DNA of 64,000 nucleotides from an uncultured Faecalibacterium sp. Lineage in GTDB: Bacteria > Bacillota > Clostridia > Oscillospirales > Ruminococcaceae. A program made the position numbers and the translations under genes. Positions 1-15,634 of the stretch are shown here, piece after piece. Every line of letters begins with the position of its first letter. Positions within the stretch are counted from its first letter, which is position 1. Under the pieces are notes generated by a model. It was not told the DNA's origin, made no database searches, and saw only the letters and a list, made by a program, of their open reading frames with translations. The stretch lies in contig UQGD01000005.1 of NCBI GenBank assembly GCA_900540455.1, forward strand, positions 1-64,000. The letters are read 5' to 3'.

Positions 1-1147
1 AGTCGATATCCTTGCGGTGGTTGGAGTGCATCTGCAGGATGCGGCCCATACGCTCGTTGGTATCCTTCACCGAGTTGTACACGGTGGTGCCGGACTCGAC
101 CTTACCGGAGTAAACACGGAAGTAAGCCAGCTTACCAACAAACGGGTCGGTAGCGATCTTGAATGCCAGAGCTGCGAAGGGAGCGTTGTCGCTAGACGGA
201 CGGGTCTCCTCTTCCTCAGTCTCGGGGTTGACGCCCTTGATGTCAGGCACGTCGGTGGGAGCGGGCATATAGTCCACGATAGCATCCAGCAGCTTCTGGA
301 CGCCACGGTTCTTGTAAGAAGAACCGCAGACCACGGGAACCAGAGTGTTGGCGATGGTCTCCTTGCGGATCGCAGCCTTCAGCTCTTCCTTGGTGATCTC
401 CTCGCCCTCGAGGTACTTCTCCATCAGCTCCTCGTCGTTCTCGGCCACAGCCTCGACCAGGATGTTGTGGTACTCCTCGGCCTGCTCACGCATATCCTCG
501 GGGATATCCTCGGTGCGCATATCGTTGCCCAGATCGTCGTAGTAGACCTCGGCGTTCATCTCCACCAGGTCAACGATGCCGCGGAAGGTGTCTTCCTGGC
601 CGATGGGCAGCTGGATAGCCACGCCATTAGCGTGCAGACGATCGTGCATCATCTGAATGCAGCGGAAGAAGTCGGCACCCATGGTATCCATCTTGTTGAC
701 GTAGACCATACGGGGAACCTTGTACTCGTCCGCCTGGCGCCAGACAGTCTCAGACTGGGGCTCGACACCACCCTTAGCAGCCAGAACGGTCACAGAACCG
801 TCCAGCACGCGCAGGGAACGCTGGACCTCAACGGTGAAGTCCACGTGGCCCGGGGTGTCGATGATGTTGATGCGGTGACGGTTCTTCTTGAATGCTGCGG
901 GGTCCTTCTGGGTCTCAGAATGGCTCCAGTAGCAAGTGGTCGCCGCGGAAGTGATGGTGATACCACGCTCCTGCTCCTGGGCCATCCAGTCCATGGTAGC
1001 GCTGCCGTCGTGGGTCTCACCGATCTTGTGGTTGATGCCGGTGTAGTACAGGATACGCTCGGTAGTGGTGGTCTTACCAGCATCGATGTGAGCCATGATG
1101 CCGATATTTCTCGTCATCTGAAGAGAAACTTCTCTGGATGTAGCCAT
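1..1147 (-). CDS. fusA: Elongation factor G (5' part; gene runs off the left edge)
   Basis: Ribosomal translocase GTPase. The visible N-terminal 382 codons read MATSREVSLQMTRNIGIMAH, then the P-loop AHIDAGKTTT, the RGITI switch I, DTPGHVDF (G3) and NKMD (G4). The ATG at 1147 follows a GGAGG Shine-Dalgarno 7-8 nt upstream. It is the third gene of the rpsL-rpsG-fusA streptomycin-type operon, starting 24 nt after rpsG. The C-terminal domains II-V lie mostly outside the window, so completeness cannot be judged. Confidence 0.98.
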   Translation of the reverse strand, partial: MATSREVSLQMTRNIGIMAHIDAGKTTTTERILYYTGINHKIGETHDGSATMDWMAQEQERGITITSAATTCYWSHSETQKDPAAFKKNRHRINIIDTPGHVDFTVEVQRSLRVLDGSVTVLAAKGGVEPQSETVWRQADEYKVPRMVYVNKMDTMGADFFRCIQMMHDRLHANGVAIQLPIGQEDTFRGIVDLVEMNAEVYYDDLGNDMRTEDIPEDMREQAEEYHNILVEAVAENDEELMEKYLEGEEITKEELKAAIRKETIANTLVPVVCGSSYKNRGVQKLLDAIVDYMPAPTDVPDIKGVNPETEEEETRPSSDNAPFAALAFKIATDPFVGKLAYFRVYSGKVESGTTVYNSVKDTNERMGRILQMHSNHRKDID

Positions 1148-1171
1148 GAAATGAACCTCCTACCGATCAGA

Positions 1172-1642
1172 TCAATAACGGAAATGTGCGAAAGCCTTGT
1201 TGGCCTCGGCCATCTTGTGGGTATCCTCGCGCTTCTTCACGGCGTTGCCAGTGTTATTGGCAGCGTCCATGATCTCAGCAGCCAGACGCTGGCTCATGGT
1301 CTTCTCGCCACGGCTGCGGCTGTAAGCAGTCAGCCAGCGCAGGCCCAGGGTCTCACGACGAGCGGGGCTGACCTCCAGGGGAACCTGGTAGTTAGCACCA
1401 CCCACGCGGCGGGTCTTGCACTCGAGGCTGGGCATAATGTTCTCCATGGCCTTCTCAAAGGTCTCCAGGGGATCGTTGCCGGTCTTCTCCTGGATCATGG
1501 TGAAAGCATCATACACAATCTTCTGGGCGACGCCCTTCTTGCCATCCAGCATCACGCTGTTGACCAGGCGGGTGACCATCTTGGAATTGTAAATAGGATC
1601 AGCTAAGACATCGCGCTTAGCAATGTTACCTCTTCTAGGCAT
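1172..1642 (-). CDS. rpsG: 30S ribosomal protein S7
   Basis: Primary 16S rRNA-binding protein that organises the 30S head. 156 residues, the normal length; starts MPRRGNIAKRDV and ends AHFRY. The frame is open 18 nt further upstream, but the ATG at 1642 is chosen because a GAAGGAGGG ribosome-binding site sits just before it and the family starts with MPRRG. It lies 160 nt downstream of rpsL; that spacer holds a small hairpin (TCCGC/GCGGA type) and no ORF. Confidence 0.98.
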   Translation of the reverse strand: MPRRGNIAKRDVLADPIYNSKMVTRLVNSVMLDGKKGVAQKIVYDAFTMIQEKTGNDPLETFEKAMENIMPSLECKTRRVGGANYQVPLEVSPARRETLGLRWLTAYSRSRGEKTMSQRLAAEIMDAANNTGNAVKKREDTHKMAEANKAFAHFRY

Positions 1643-1802
1643 CTTTCTTCCCTCCTTCACAGAATGATATCATCGGTACTCGAAAGTAATTAAACTCCCG
1701 TTGTGTCACAAAGAGCTGACCTTACATAAACTGTTGACCATCCGCTCAGGGCGGACTTGTTATTTATATAATGGAAAGCCGTTTATGGCGGTCGTTCCTC
1801 AA

Positions 1803-2231
1803 TTACTTCTTCGCTGCACCGGCCTTAGGACGCTTTGCGCCGTACTTGGAGCGGGCCTGGCCACGACCTGCAACACCCTGGGTATCCAGAGTACCACGGA
1901 TGATGTGGTAACGAACACCGGGCAGGTCCTTGACACGACCGCCGCGGATCAGAACGACGGAGTGCTCCTGCAGGTTATGGCCGATGCCGGGAATGTAAGA
2001 GGTGACCTCAATACCATTCGTCAGGCGGACACGGGCGACCTTACGCAGAGCAGAGTTCGGCTTCTTGGGGGTCATGGTACGGACTGCAGTGCAGACACCA
2101 CGCTTCTGGGGGCTGCTCAGATCAGAGTACTGCTTCTTCTGAGAGTTGTAGCTCTTCAGCAGAGCAGGAGAAGCGCTCTTCGTAGCCAGGACCTCACGGC
2201 CTTTGCGTACAAGCTGGTTAAAAGTAGGCAT
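1803..2231 (-). CDS. rpsL: 30S ribosomal protein S12
   Basis: Decoding-centre ribosomal protein, 142 residues. MPTFNQLVRKGRE opens the protein; the conserved TPKKPNSALRKVARVRL and GGRVKDLPGVRYH segments are intact, with lysine at the classical streptomycin-site positions. The start at 2231 is preferred over upstream in-frame codons because AAAGGAGAAACC precedes it. First gene of the rpsL-rpsG-fusA transcript, with a good promoter about 90 nt upstream. Confidence 0.98.
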   Translation of the reverse strand: MPTFNQLVRKGREVLATKSASPALLKSYNSQKKQYSDLSSPQKRGVCTAVRTMTPKKPNSALRKVARVRLTNGIEVTSYIPGIGHNLQEHSVVLIRGGRVKDLPGVRYHIIRGTLDTQGVAGRGQARSKYGAKRPKAGAAKK

Positions 2232-2317
2232 TTGGTTTCTCCTTTCGTAGAGTGATAACCGGGCAACCGCCCGGATTTTTTGCCGCACTTCCCCCTAAAG
2301 GGATGCGCAACAGTTAT

Positions 2318-2346
2318 ATAATACTCGTTGTGGGGCGTAATGTCAA
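2318..2346 (-). promoter_or_regulatory. Promoter for rpsL-rpsG-fusA
   Basis: On the minus strand a perfect -35 TTGACA (2346-2341) and a -10 TATTAT (2323-2318) are separated by 17 nt. This is downstream of the rpoC terminator and about 87 nt before the rpsL start, so rpsL has its own sigma-A type transcript. Confidence 0.75.
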
Positions 2347-2421
2347 CAGTTTTTGCAAAGTTTTTTTGTACTTTCCGCTGATTTTTTCTCGAACAGCCCT
2401 CTCCCCTGCTCCAAAGCACAA

Positions 2422-2455
2422 AAGCCCCCGCAGAGTATGTGCTCTGCGGGGGCTT
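2422..2455 (-). terminator. Intrinsic terminator of rpoB-rpoC
   Basis: Perfect 14-bp stem, aagcccccgcagag (2422-2435) with ctctgcgggggctt (2442-2455), six-base loop. It lies 30 nt after the rpoC stop. The T-run in the minus direction is short (TTTT interrupted by G). Confidence 0.85.
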
Positions 2456-2484
2456 TTTATGCTTTTATCCGGAAAACGGAGGGT

Positions 2485-6060
<3,576 letters not shown>

Positions 6061-6126
6061 GAAACGAACCCTTCCTTAATCTCTAGTTGTCTCGATGATA
6101 ACACGCGGCTGTGCGGGTCCGCACCG

Positions 6127-6166
6127 GCTGCGGCGGGTCACCGGCTTTTCTGCCGGCCGCCGCAGC
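6127..6166. repeat. GC-rich hairpin between rpoB and rpoC
   Basis: gctgcggcgg (6127-6136) pairs with ccgccgcagc (6157-6166); an inner ccggc/gccgg pair extends it around a TTTTCT loop. No T-run follows in the direction of rpoBC transcription, so it is more likely an mRNA processing or stability hairpin than a terminator. Confidence 0.6.
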
Positions 6167-6182
6167 GGGCGACCCTAAGGGG

Positions 6183-10007
<3,825 letters not shown>

Positions 10008-10202
10008 AAAATCAACCACTCCTTACTTTTATACTCTACGGATGTTGCATACGCGGGTCGAAATTTGAGCACACGCACATAATTCGGCCCGCGCAGCGCG
10101 GAGAGTTTCGGCATTTTTAACAAACTTTAGGATGAACGCCCCAAAGTGCCGACGCCTCAAACCCCGTTTTTGGCGCACTAGGCCATTATGTGATACTATC
10201 TC

Positions 10203-10230
10203 AGTATAACACAAAAACCCCTGGTGTCAA
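10203..10230 (-). promoter_or_regulatory. Promoter for rpoB-rpoC with long leader
   Basis: Minus-strand TTGACA (10230-10225), 16-nt spacer, TATACT (10208-10203). The transcript would carry an untranslated leader of about 190 nt (10008-10196), in which I see no ORF and only a short GC hairpin near 10089-10103. The interval 10231-10414 is AT-rich and featureless. Confidence 0.7.
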
Positions 10231-10414
10231 GCCATTTTCGGGTTTTTGAGCAGATTTTTTCTTTCAGGCCGGTTTTTGCAGCACACCCGGAGACGTGTAT
10301 GCTTTGAGTATTTTTCGTCTTGATTTTTCTGTTTTTTGCGTTCCTGACCAAAAGCGCCTTGTGCATTTTGTCTATGTTTGCTCTTGCCTTTCCCTCCCCT
10401 GCCGCACACAAAAA

Positions 10415-10446
10415 AGCCCTGCCGGGCAGTGCTTTCCGGCAGGGCT
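10415..10446 (-). terminator. Intrinsic terminator of the metallo-beta-lactamase gene
   Basis: agccctgccgg (10415-10425) pairs with ccggcagggct (10436-10446). In the minus direction a run of T follows immediately. It sits 38 nt after the stop codon of the upstream gene. Confidence 0.85.
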
Positions 10447-10483
10447 GTAAAAGGATGCGCAGTCGGCGCTTTCCCGCTTAGGT

Positions 10484-12094
10484 TCAGCGGTCCCACTTGT
10501 CGCACAGGGCATTGATCTGGTCGGCAAAGCGGGCCAGGTCCTTGTTTGCTCCGCCCTGGTTGTGCTCGATGACCCGCAGCAGACGGCGGCCTGCATTGAC
10601 CAGCCGCTGGAATACCGATGCAGCACGGCTCGGCCCCTCCGTGCCAGTGCGGCGCTGCACCTTCTCCCGACTACCCTCCTGAACACAGACTGCACCCTCT
10701 GCGCCCAAGACCCACTGCGCCCCGTTGTAAGGCGCACAAGCGGTAAAGCCCCTCTCCTGCAGCAGCTGAACGAACCGGTCCTCCACTTCGTCCTCGCCAT
10801 GGTTGACGAATACCCGCTTGGGTTTTGTGTCAAAGGCTTCGATCCAGCGCAGCAGCCCTTCCCGGTCTGCATGGCCGGACATACCGGTCAGCTGACACAG
10901 CTCCGCCTGCACCTCGATGGTCTCACCAAACAGTTTTACCTGCGGGGCACCCTCCAGCAGGACTCGTCCCAAGGTGCCCGCGGCCTGATAGCCCACAAAC
11001 AGGATGGTGCTCTCCGGCCGCCAAAGGTTATGCTTCAGATGATGGCGGATACGGCCCGCCTCACACATACCGCTGGCAGAAAGGATGACCTTGGGCTCCC
11101 GGTCCGAGTTGATCTGGCGGGATTCCTCACTGGTCACGCTGACCCGCAGCCCCGGGAACAGGATCGGGTGGACTCCCTGTGCCAGCAGCTCCCGTGTTTC
11201 CTGATCAAAACAGGCAGAATCCGTCTCATGGAAGATGCGGGTCGCTTCAACGGCCAGCGGACTGTCGATATAGACCGGGAAATTGCCGTGCCCTTTGACC
11301 AGGCCCCGGTTTTTGATCTCCCGGATAAAATACAGCATCTCCTGGGTGCGGCCCACCGCAAAGCTGGGGATGACCACATTGCCGCCCCGGTCCAGGGTGC
11401 GCTGCAAAATAGCGCTCAGCTCCCCTACATAGTCCGGCCGGGGGCCGTGGCTGCGGTCGCCGTAGGTGGACTCCATCACCACATAATCTGCCTCGTGCAG
11501 ATAGGCGGGATCTTTCAGGATCGGCTGATTCAGGTTGCCGATATCGCCGGAAAACACCAGCTTGACCGTTTTGCCTTCCTCTGTGATCCAGATCTCCACA
11601 CTGGCCGAGCCGAGCAGATGTCCCACATCCACAAAGCGGACCTCTACCCCCGGCGCCAGGGCAAACTGCGTGTTATAGGGCACGCCGTGGAACAGTTTGA
11701 TGGCCGCCTCTGCATCCTGAACCGTGTACATGGGCTCCACCGGGTCTGCACCGGAGCGCTGGCCTTTGCGGTTTTTCCACTCCGCCTCAAACTCCTGGAT
11801 ATGCGCCGAGTCCCGCAGCATGATGCCGCACAGCTCTACCGTAGGTGTCGTGGCGTAGATCTCGCCCCCAAAACCGTTGCGCACCAAAAGCGGCAGCAGT
11901 CCGGTATGGTCAATATGGGCGTGTGTGATCAGCACACAGTCCACCTCACCTGCCGGCACCGGCAAAGGCTGGTTTTCATAGGTATCCCGTCCCTGTTCCA
12001 TGCCGCAGTCGATCAAGATCCGCTTGCCGGCGGCCTCCAACAAGGTACAGCTGCCTGTAACTTCATGGTTCGCACCTAAAAATGTCAGTTTCAC
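10484..12094 (-). CDS. Metallo-beta-lactamase fold / beta-CASP RNA-processing-type hydrolase
   Basis: Predicted zinc-dependent hydrolase of the CPSF73/RNase J-related beta-CASP group, acting in the cytoplasm, probably on RNA. Visible: motif 2 THAHIDHTG, the aspartate and histidine motifs FSGDIGN and VDVGHLLGSA, the beta-CASP block VILSASGMCEAGR and a C-terminal GMSGHADREGL with RVFVNHGE. About 536 residues; the last 70 or so form a basic helical tail not typical of the core fold. A GTG at 12094 is taken as start because GGGAGG lies 8 nt upstream; the GTG at 12103 overlaps that site. Single-gene unit. Confidence 0.88.
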   Translation of the reverse strand: MKLTFLGANHEVTGSCTLLEAAGKRILIDCGMEQGRDTYENQPLPVPAGEVDCVLITHAHIDHTGLLPLLVRNGFGGEIYATTPTVELCGIMLRDSAHIQEFEAEWKNRKGQRSGADPVEPMYTVQDAEAAIKLFHGVPYNTQFALAPGVEVRFVDVGHLLGSASVEIWITEEGKTVKLVFSGDIGNLNQPILKDPAYLHEADYVVMESTYGDRSHGPRPDYVGELSAILQRTLDRGGNVVIPSFAVGRTQEMLYFIREIKNRGLVKGHGNFPVYIDSPLAVEATRIFHETDSACFDQETRELLAQGVHPILFPGLRVSVTSEESRQINSDREPKVILSASGMCEAGRIRHHLKHNLWRPESTILFVGYQAAGTLGRVLLEGAPQVKLFGETIEVQAELCQLTGMSGHADREGLLRWIEAFDTKPKRVFVNHGEDEVEDRFVQLLQERGFTACAPYNGAQWVLGAEGAVCVQEGSREKVQRRTGTEGPSRAASVFQRLVNAGRRLLRVIEHNQGGANKDLARFADQINALCDKWDR

Positions 12095-12150
12095 AGTGGA
12101 CACCTCCCATCGCGCCCGGAGCACGGGCGTTGAAACGGCCTTAATAATAC

Positions 12151-12156
12151 ATTATA
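12151..12156 (-). promoter_or_regulatory. Possible -10 element for the beta-CASP gene
   Basis: TATAAT on the minus strand (12156-12151), about 57 nt before the GTG start. No convincing -35 at the right distance (a TTGCAT lies 20 nt upstream). Confidence 0.35.
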
Positions 12157-12314
12157 ATGGCCCCCGGTCCATGAAAATGCAAGCATCCCGCTGCCATCTC
12201 CCACAAACCTTTGGGTTACGTTCAGTATACCACATTTTGTGCCCCAGCGCCCCCCAAAAACGCAGGTTTTTCTCAGGCAAAACGCCGAAAGACTGAAAAA
12301 ATTTTTATACAACC

Positions 12315-12342
12315 TTGACAAACTACCCCGGGATGCGATAAA
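12315..12342 (+). promoter_or_regulatory. Promoter for typA
   Basis: ttgaca (12315-12320), 16 nt, then an extended -10 TGC-GATAAA (hexamer 12337-12342). It lies 56 nt before the typA ATG. Confidence 0.6.
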
Positions 12343-12397
12343 CTCAGACAGTATGATATTCCTTCTAAGAAGATCTGAATAGAGAGGTTGTATATTT

Positions 12398-14221
12398 ATG
12401 GTTCGTAACGATTTGCGCAACGTCGCTATTATCGCTCACGTTGACCACGGCAAGACCACCCTGGTGGACGCCCTGCTGCGCCAGAGCGGCGCGTTCCGTG
12501 ACAATCAGGTAGTGTCCGAGCGTGTGATGGACAGCGGCGACATCGAGCGTGAGCGCGGCATTACCATCCTGGCCAAGAACTGCTCCTGCACCTACAAGGG
12601 CGTGAAGATCAACATCGTGGACACTCCGGGCCACGCCGACTTTGGCGGCGAGGTGGAGCGTGTGCTGAAGATGGTCAACGGCGTGCTGCTGCTGGTGGAC
12701 GCCGCTGAGGGCTGCATGCCCCAGACCCGCTTTGTTCTGCAGAAGGCTCTGCAGCAGAACCTGAGCCTGGTGGTGGCCATCAACAAGATCGACCGCCCCG
12801 ATGCCCGCATCAAAGAGGTCATCGACGAGGTGCTGTACCTGCTGATGGACCTGGGTGCCTCCGACGAGCAGCTGGACTGCCCCATCCTGTTCTGCTGCGG
12901 CCGTCAGGGTACCGCCAGCCTGGACCCTGATGTGCCCGGCACCGACCTGATGCCCCTGTTCGACACCCTGCTGGACACCATCCAGCCCCCGGAAGGCGAC
13001 CCTGAGGCTCCCTTCCAGATGCTGGTGTCCTCTGTGGACTACAACGAGTTCGTGGGCCGCATTGGCATTGGCCGCATCCAGAACGGCGTGGCCAAGGTAG
13101 GCGAGGAAGTGGTGGTGTGCGACTGGCACAACCCGGACCTGAAGATGCGGGGCCGCCTGACCAAGCTCTACGACTTCCAGGCCAACGGCCGCCAGCCCTG
13201 CGACAACATCACCGCCGGCGATATCGTGGCCTTCTCCGGTCTGCCGGATGTGACCATCGGCAACACCCTGTGCAGCCCCTCTCAGGTGGAGCCCCTGCCC
13301 TTTGTGAAGATCAATGACCCCACCGTGGAGATGACCTTCTCGGTCAACGACAGCCCCCTGGCTGGCCGTGAGGGCAAGTTCGTCACCAGCCGCCAGATCC
13401 GTGACCGCCTCCAGAAGGAGCTGCTGAAGGACGTGGCCCTGAAGGTGGAGGACTCCCCCACCACTGATTCCTTCCGGGTCATGGGCCGTGGCGAGATGCA
13501 CCTGTCCATCCTCATCGAGACCATGCGCCGTGAAGGCTACGAGCTGCAGGTCTCCCCTCCCCACGTTCTGACCAAGGTGATCGACGGCAAGACCTACGAG
13601 CCCATGGAGCACGTGGTGATCGACGTGCCCACCCAGTATCAGGGTGCTGTCATGACCGGCCTGGGCCAGCGCAAGGCCATCCTGCAGCAGATGGAAGCTC
13701 TGGGCGACACCCGTGTGCGTCTGGAGTTCCGGATGCCCAGCCGCGGCCTGTTCGGCTACCGCAACCAGTTCCTGACCGACACCCATGGTGAGGGCATCCT
13801 GAACCAGATCTTTGACGGCTACGATGTGTGGGCCGGCATGATCGCCAACCGCGCCACCGGTTCTCTGGTGAGCTTTGAGACTGGCGAGTCTGTCACCTAC
13901 GGCCTGTTCAATGCCCAGCAGCGCGGCACCCTGCTGATCGGACCCGGCGAGAAGGTCTACGAGGGCATGGTCATCGGCTACACCCCCACCGGTGAGGATG
14001 TGGACGTGAACATCTGCAAGACCAAGCACCTGACCAACACCCGCGCTTCCGGCTCGGACGACGCTCTGCGTTTGGTGCCCATCAGCAAGCTGAGCCTGGA
14101 GGGCAGCCTGGAGTTCCTGGCACAGGACGAGCTGCTGGAGGTCACCCCCCAGAACCTGCGTATCCGCAAGCAGATCCTGAACCACGAGCAGCGCATGAAA
14201 GCTAAGAGCAAGAAGAAGTAA
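12398..14221 (+). CDS. typA: Ribosome-associated GTPase TypA/BipA
   Basis: Translational GTPase involved in ribosome assembly and stress adaptation. 607 residues, the family length. G1 AHVDHGKTT, RERGITI, DTPGHADFGGEVER and NKIDRPDAR are all present, followed by domains II/III and the BipA-specific C-terminal domain (GEGILNQIFDGYDVWAG; KTKHLTNTRASGSDDAL). Ribosome-binding site AGAGAGG before ATG 12398. Monocistronic: own promoter, and a bidirectional terminator just after it. Confidence 0.97.
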   Translation: MVRNDLRNVAIIAHVDHGKTTLVDALLRQSGAFRDNQVVSERVMDSGDIERERGITILAKNCSCTYKGVKINIVDTPGHADFGGEVERVLKMVNGVLLLVDAAEGCMPQTRFVLQKALQQNLSLVVAINKIDRPDARIKEVIDEVLYLLMDLGASDEQLDCPILFCCGRQGTASLDPDVPGTDLMPLFDTLLDTIQPPEGDPEAPFQMLVSSVDYNEFVGRIGIGRIQNGVAKVGEEVVVCDWHNPDLKMRGRLTKLYDFQANGRQPCDNITAGDIVAFSGLPDVTIGNTLCSPSQVEPLPFVKINDPTVEMTFSVNDSPLAGREGKFVTSRQIRDRLQKELLKDVALKVEDSPTTDSFRVMGRGEMHLSILIETMRREGYELQVSPPHVLTKVIDGKTYEPMEHVVIDVPTQYQGAVMTGLGQRKAILQQMEALGDTRVRLEFRMPSRGLFGYRNQFLTDTHGEGILNQIFDGYDVWAGMIANRATGSLVSFETGESVTYGLFNAQQRGTLLIGPGEKVYEGMVIGYTPTGEDVDVNICKTKHLTNTRASGSDDALRLVPISKLSLEGSLEFLAQDELLEVTPQNLRIRKQILNHEQRMKAKSKKK

Positions 14222-14240
14222 GCTGCTGTAAAATACACAA

Positions 14241-14283
14241 AAATCCCCCGCAGCGCTCTGAAAAGAGCCGCTGCGGGGGATTT
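14241..14283. terminator. Bidirectional terminator between typA and the SGNH hydrolase
   Basis: aaatcccccgcagcg (14241-14255) pairs with cgctgcgggggattt (14269-14283), with a further CTCT/AGAG pairing and GAAA loop at the tip. T-runs are present in both directions, serving two convergent genes. Confidence 0.9.
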
Positions 14284-14293
14284 TTATCTTTGG

Positions 14294-15295
14294 TCAGCCC
14301 TGGCTGTATACACTGCCGGGGGTCCAGGGGTTGGCGGGGTCGTACTGGGCGTGGTTGCGCAGATAGGTGACCCAGGCTCCATAGCCATTGCCGGCAGACA
14401 GGTGCACGCCGTCCGGTGCAGCCAGGATCTCCTTCAAATTGCCCTCTCCATCGGCCAGCGTCTCCCACAGATCCAGGTAAATGCAGCCCTTTGCATCCGC
14501 CAGCTGCGCCAGCTGCTCGTTGACAGCCCGCAGCGACTCGCTGGCAAGACCCGGACGCTCGGCGGCTGCATTGGGCCGCACCGGCGGAATGGACTGCACA
14601 TAGATCCGGCACTGATCCCCCAGCGTCTGCCGCAGCACATCCAGCATCTGGCCGTAATAGGCCAGGAACTTGCCCTCTGCGCCCGCCCTGGTCAGGGTAT
14701 TGGTGCCCAGCAGCAGATAGAGTTTTTTGGGCTGCGCTGCCGCCAGCACGTCCAGCGCCACTTCCGGACCGCGGACCGGGCTCTTGACCGTGCTGCGGTT
14801 GACGATGGCATCCGGTCCCACACCGGTATAGCCGCAGATCAGCGCACCGCCCAGAGGGATGCTGTAATCCGAAAAGCCCACCGTCAGGCTATCGCCCAGA
14901 AACGCTGCATCCGCAAAGTAGCTCAGGTCCACCTGTCCACAGGCGGGCTGACGAATGGTCTGCGCATCATACGCACGCAGCGCATATGCCCCCGGTGTTT
15001 GGAGAGCCGGACCAAACGCTTCCAGCTCCACCACTCCAGGCTGCACATCCGGCTCTCCAGTTGTCCCCTGCCCCTGCATGGGCAGCGGCGCCAGGATCTC
15101 CTGCGCTGTGCCGCTGGGCTGTACCGGAACAGAGGCAGCCTGTTCCGGCCCGCCGTGCTGCAAAACAGCTGTCACGGCAGCAGAGATCAGCAAAATGGCG
15201 GCAGCTGTACCAGCCAGCCGCAATATAAATACGCTTTTGCCCCGGCGCTGCGCAGGCCGTGCATGTGCGGAATGATATTCGTGTGAGATGCCCAT
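14294..15295 (-). CDS. Membrane-anchored SGNH/GDSL-type hydrolase
   Basis: Probable extracytoplasmic esterase or acyl hydrolase. One N-terminal membrane segment (about residues 25-42) follows a basic RRGKS stretch. The SGNH blocks are visible: block I FLGDSLTVGFS, the asparagine block LLLGTN, and the C-terminal DGVHLS with the catalytic Asp-x-x-His. 333 residues. The frame is open to 15421, but the ATG at 15295 is chosen because it has AAGGTGG upstream and the promoter -10 overlaps the earlier ATG. The natural substrate cannot be read from sequence; cell-wall or exopolysaccharide deacylation is typical of such anchored proteins. Confidence 0.85.
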   Translation of the reverse strand: MGISHEYHSAHARPAQRRGKSVFILRLAGTAAAILLISAAVTAVLQHGGPEQAASVPVQPSGTAQEILAPLPMQGQGTTGEPDVQPGVVELEAFGPALQTPGAYALRAYDAQTIRQPACGQVDLSYFADAAFLGDSLTVGFSDYSIPLGGALICGYTGVGPDAIVNRSTVKSPVRGPEVALDVLAAAQPKKLYLLLGTNTLTRAGAEGKFLAYYGQMLDVLRQTLGDQCRIYVQSIPPVRPNAAAERPGLASESLRAVNEQLAQLADAKGCIYLDLWETLADGEGNLKEILAAPDGVHLSAGNGYGAWVTYLRNHAQYDPANPWTPGSVYSQG

Positions 15296-15375
15296 TGTGG
15301 TCTTATCCACCTTTCCTGTCGGCGTTACATAGGGCTCCGGGAGCACAAACCCGGACACAGCCCCTGTGTCGTACC

Positions 15376-15404
15376 ATTTTAGCATATTTTTTTTGCCTTC
15401 GCAA
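15376..15404 (-). promoter_or_regulatory. Promoter for the SGNH hydrolase gene
   Basis: Minus-strand TTGCGA (15404-15399), 17 nt, TAAAAT (15381-15376) with a TGC extension before it. Divergent from the phosphofructokinase promoter, only 12 nt apart. Confidence 0.6.
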
Positions 15405-15415
15405 CCAATTGGGTC

Positions 15416-15444
15416 TTGCATACAACACGCAAAATGGTTACAAT
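15416..15444 (+). promoter_or_regulatory. Promoter for the phosphofructokinase pair
   Basis: ttgcat (15416-15421), 17 nt, tacaat (15439-15444). The remaining 190 nt to the first gene contain no ORF that I can support. Confidence 0.6.
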
Positions 15445-15634
15445 AGAATCGTAGCTGAATTTACACATTTTACAAAAACCGTGCAAACAAGGCTGCTACT
15501 TTTTTGTACGACTTGCGGCGCAGGCTTTGGGACATCGGGGCTCTTGTGATGCAGTGCAGGGCAGCACGGGGCTTTTGCATCCGACACAGTCCAGCCAGCC
15601 GCAGCCAACCCACAGATAAGAAGGAGGAACTATC

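Noticed and set aside
1803..2231. rpsL as a possible streptomycin-resistance allele
   Set aside because: The conserved KPNSALRK and GGRVKDLPG segments look wild type.
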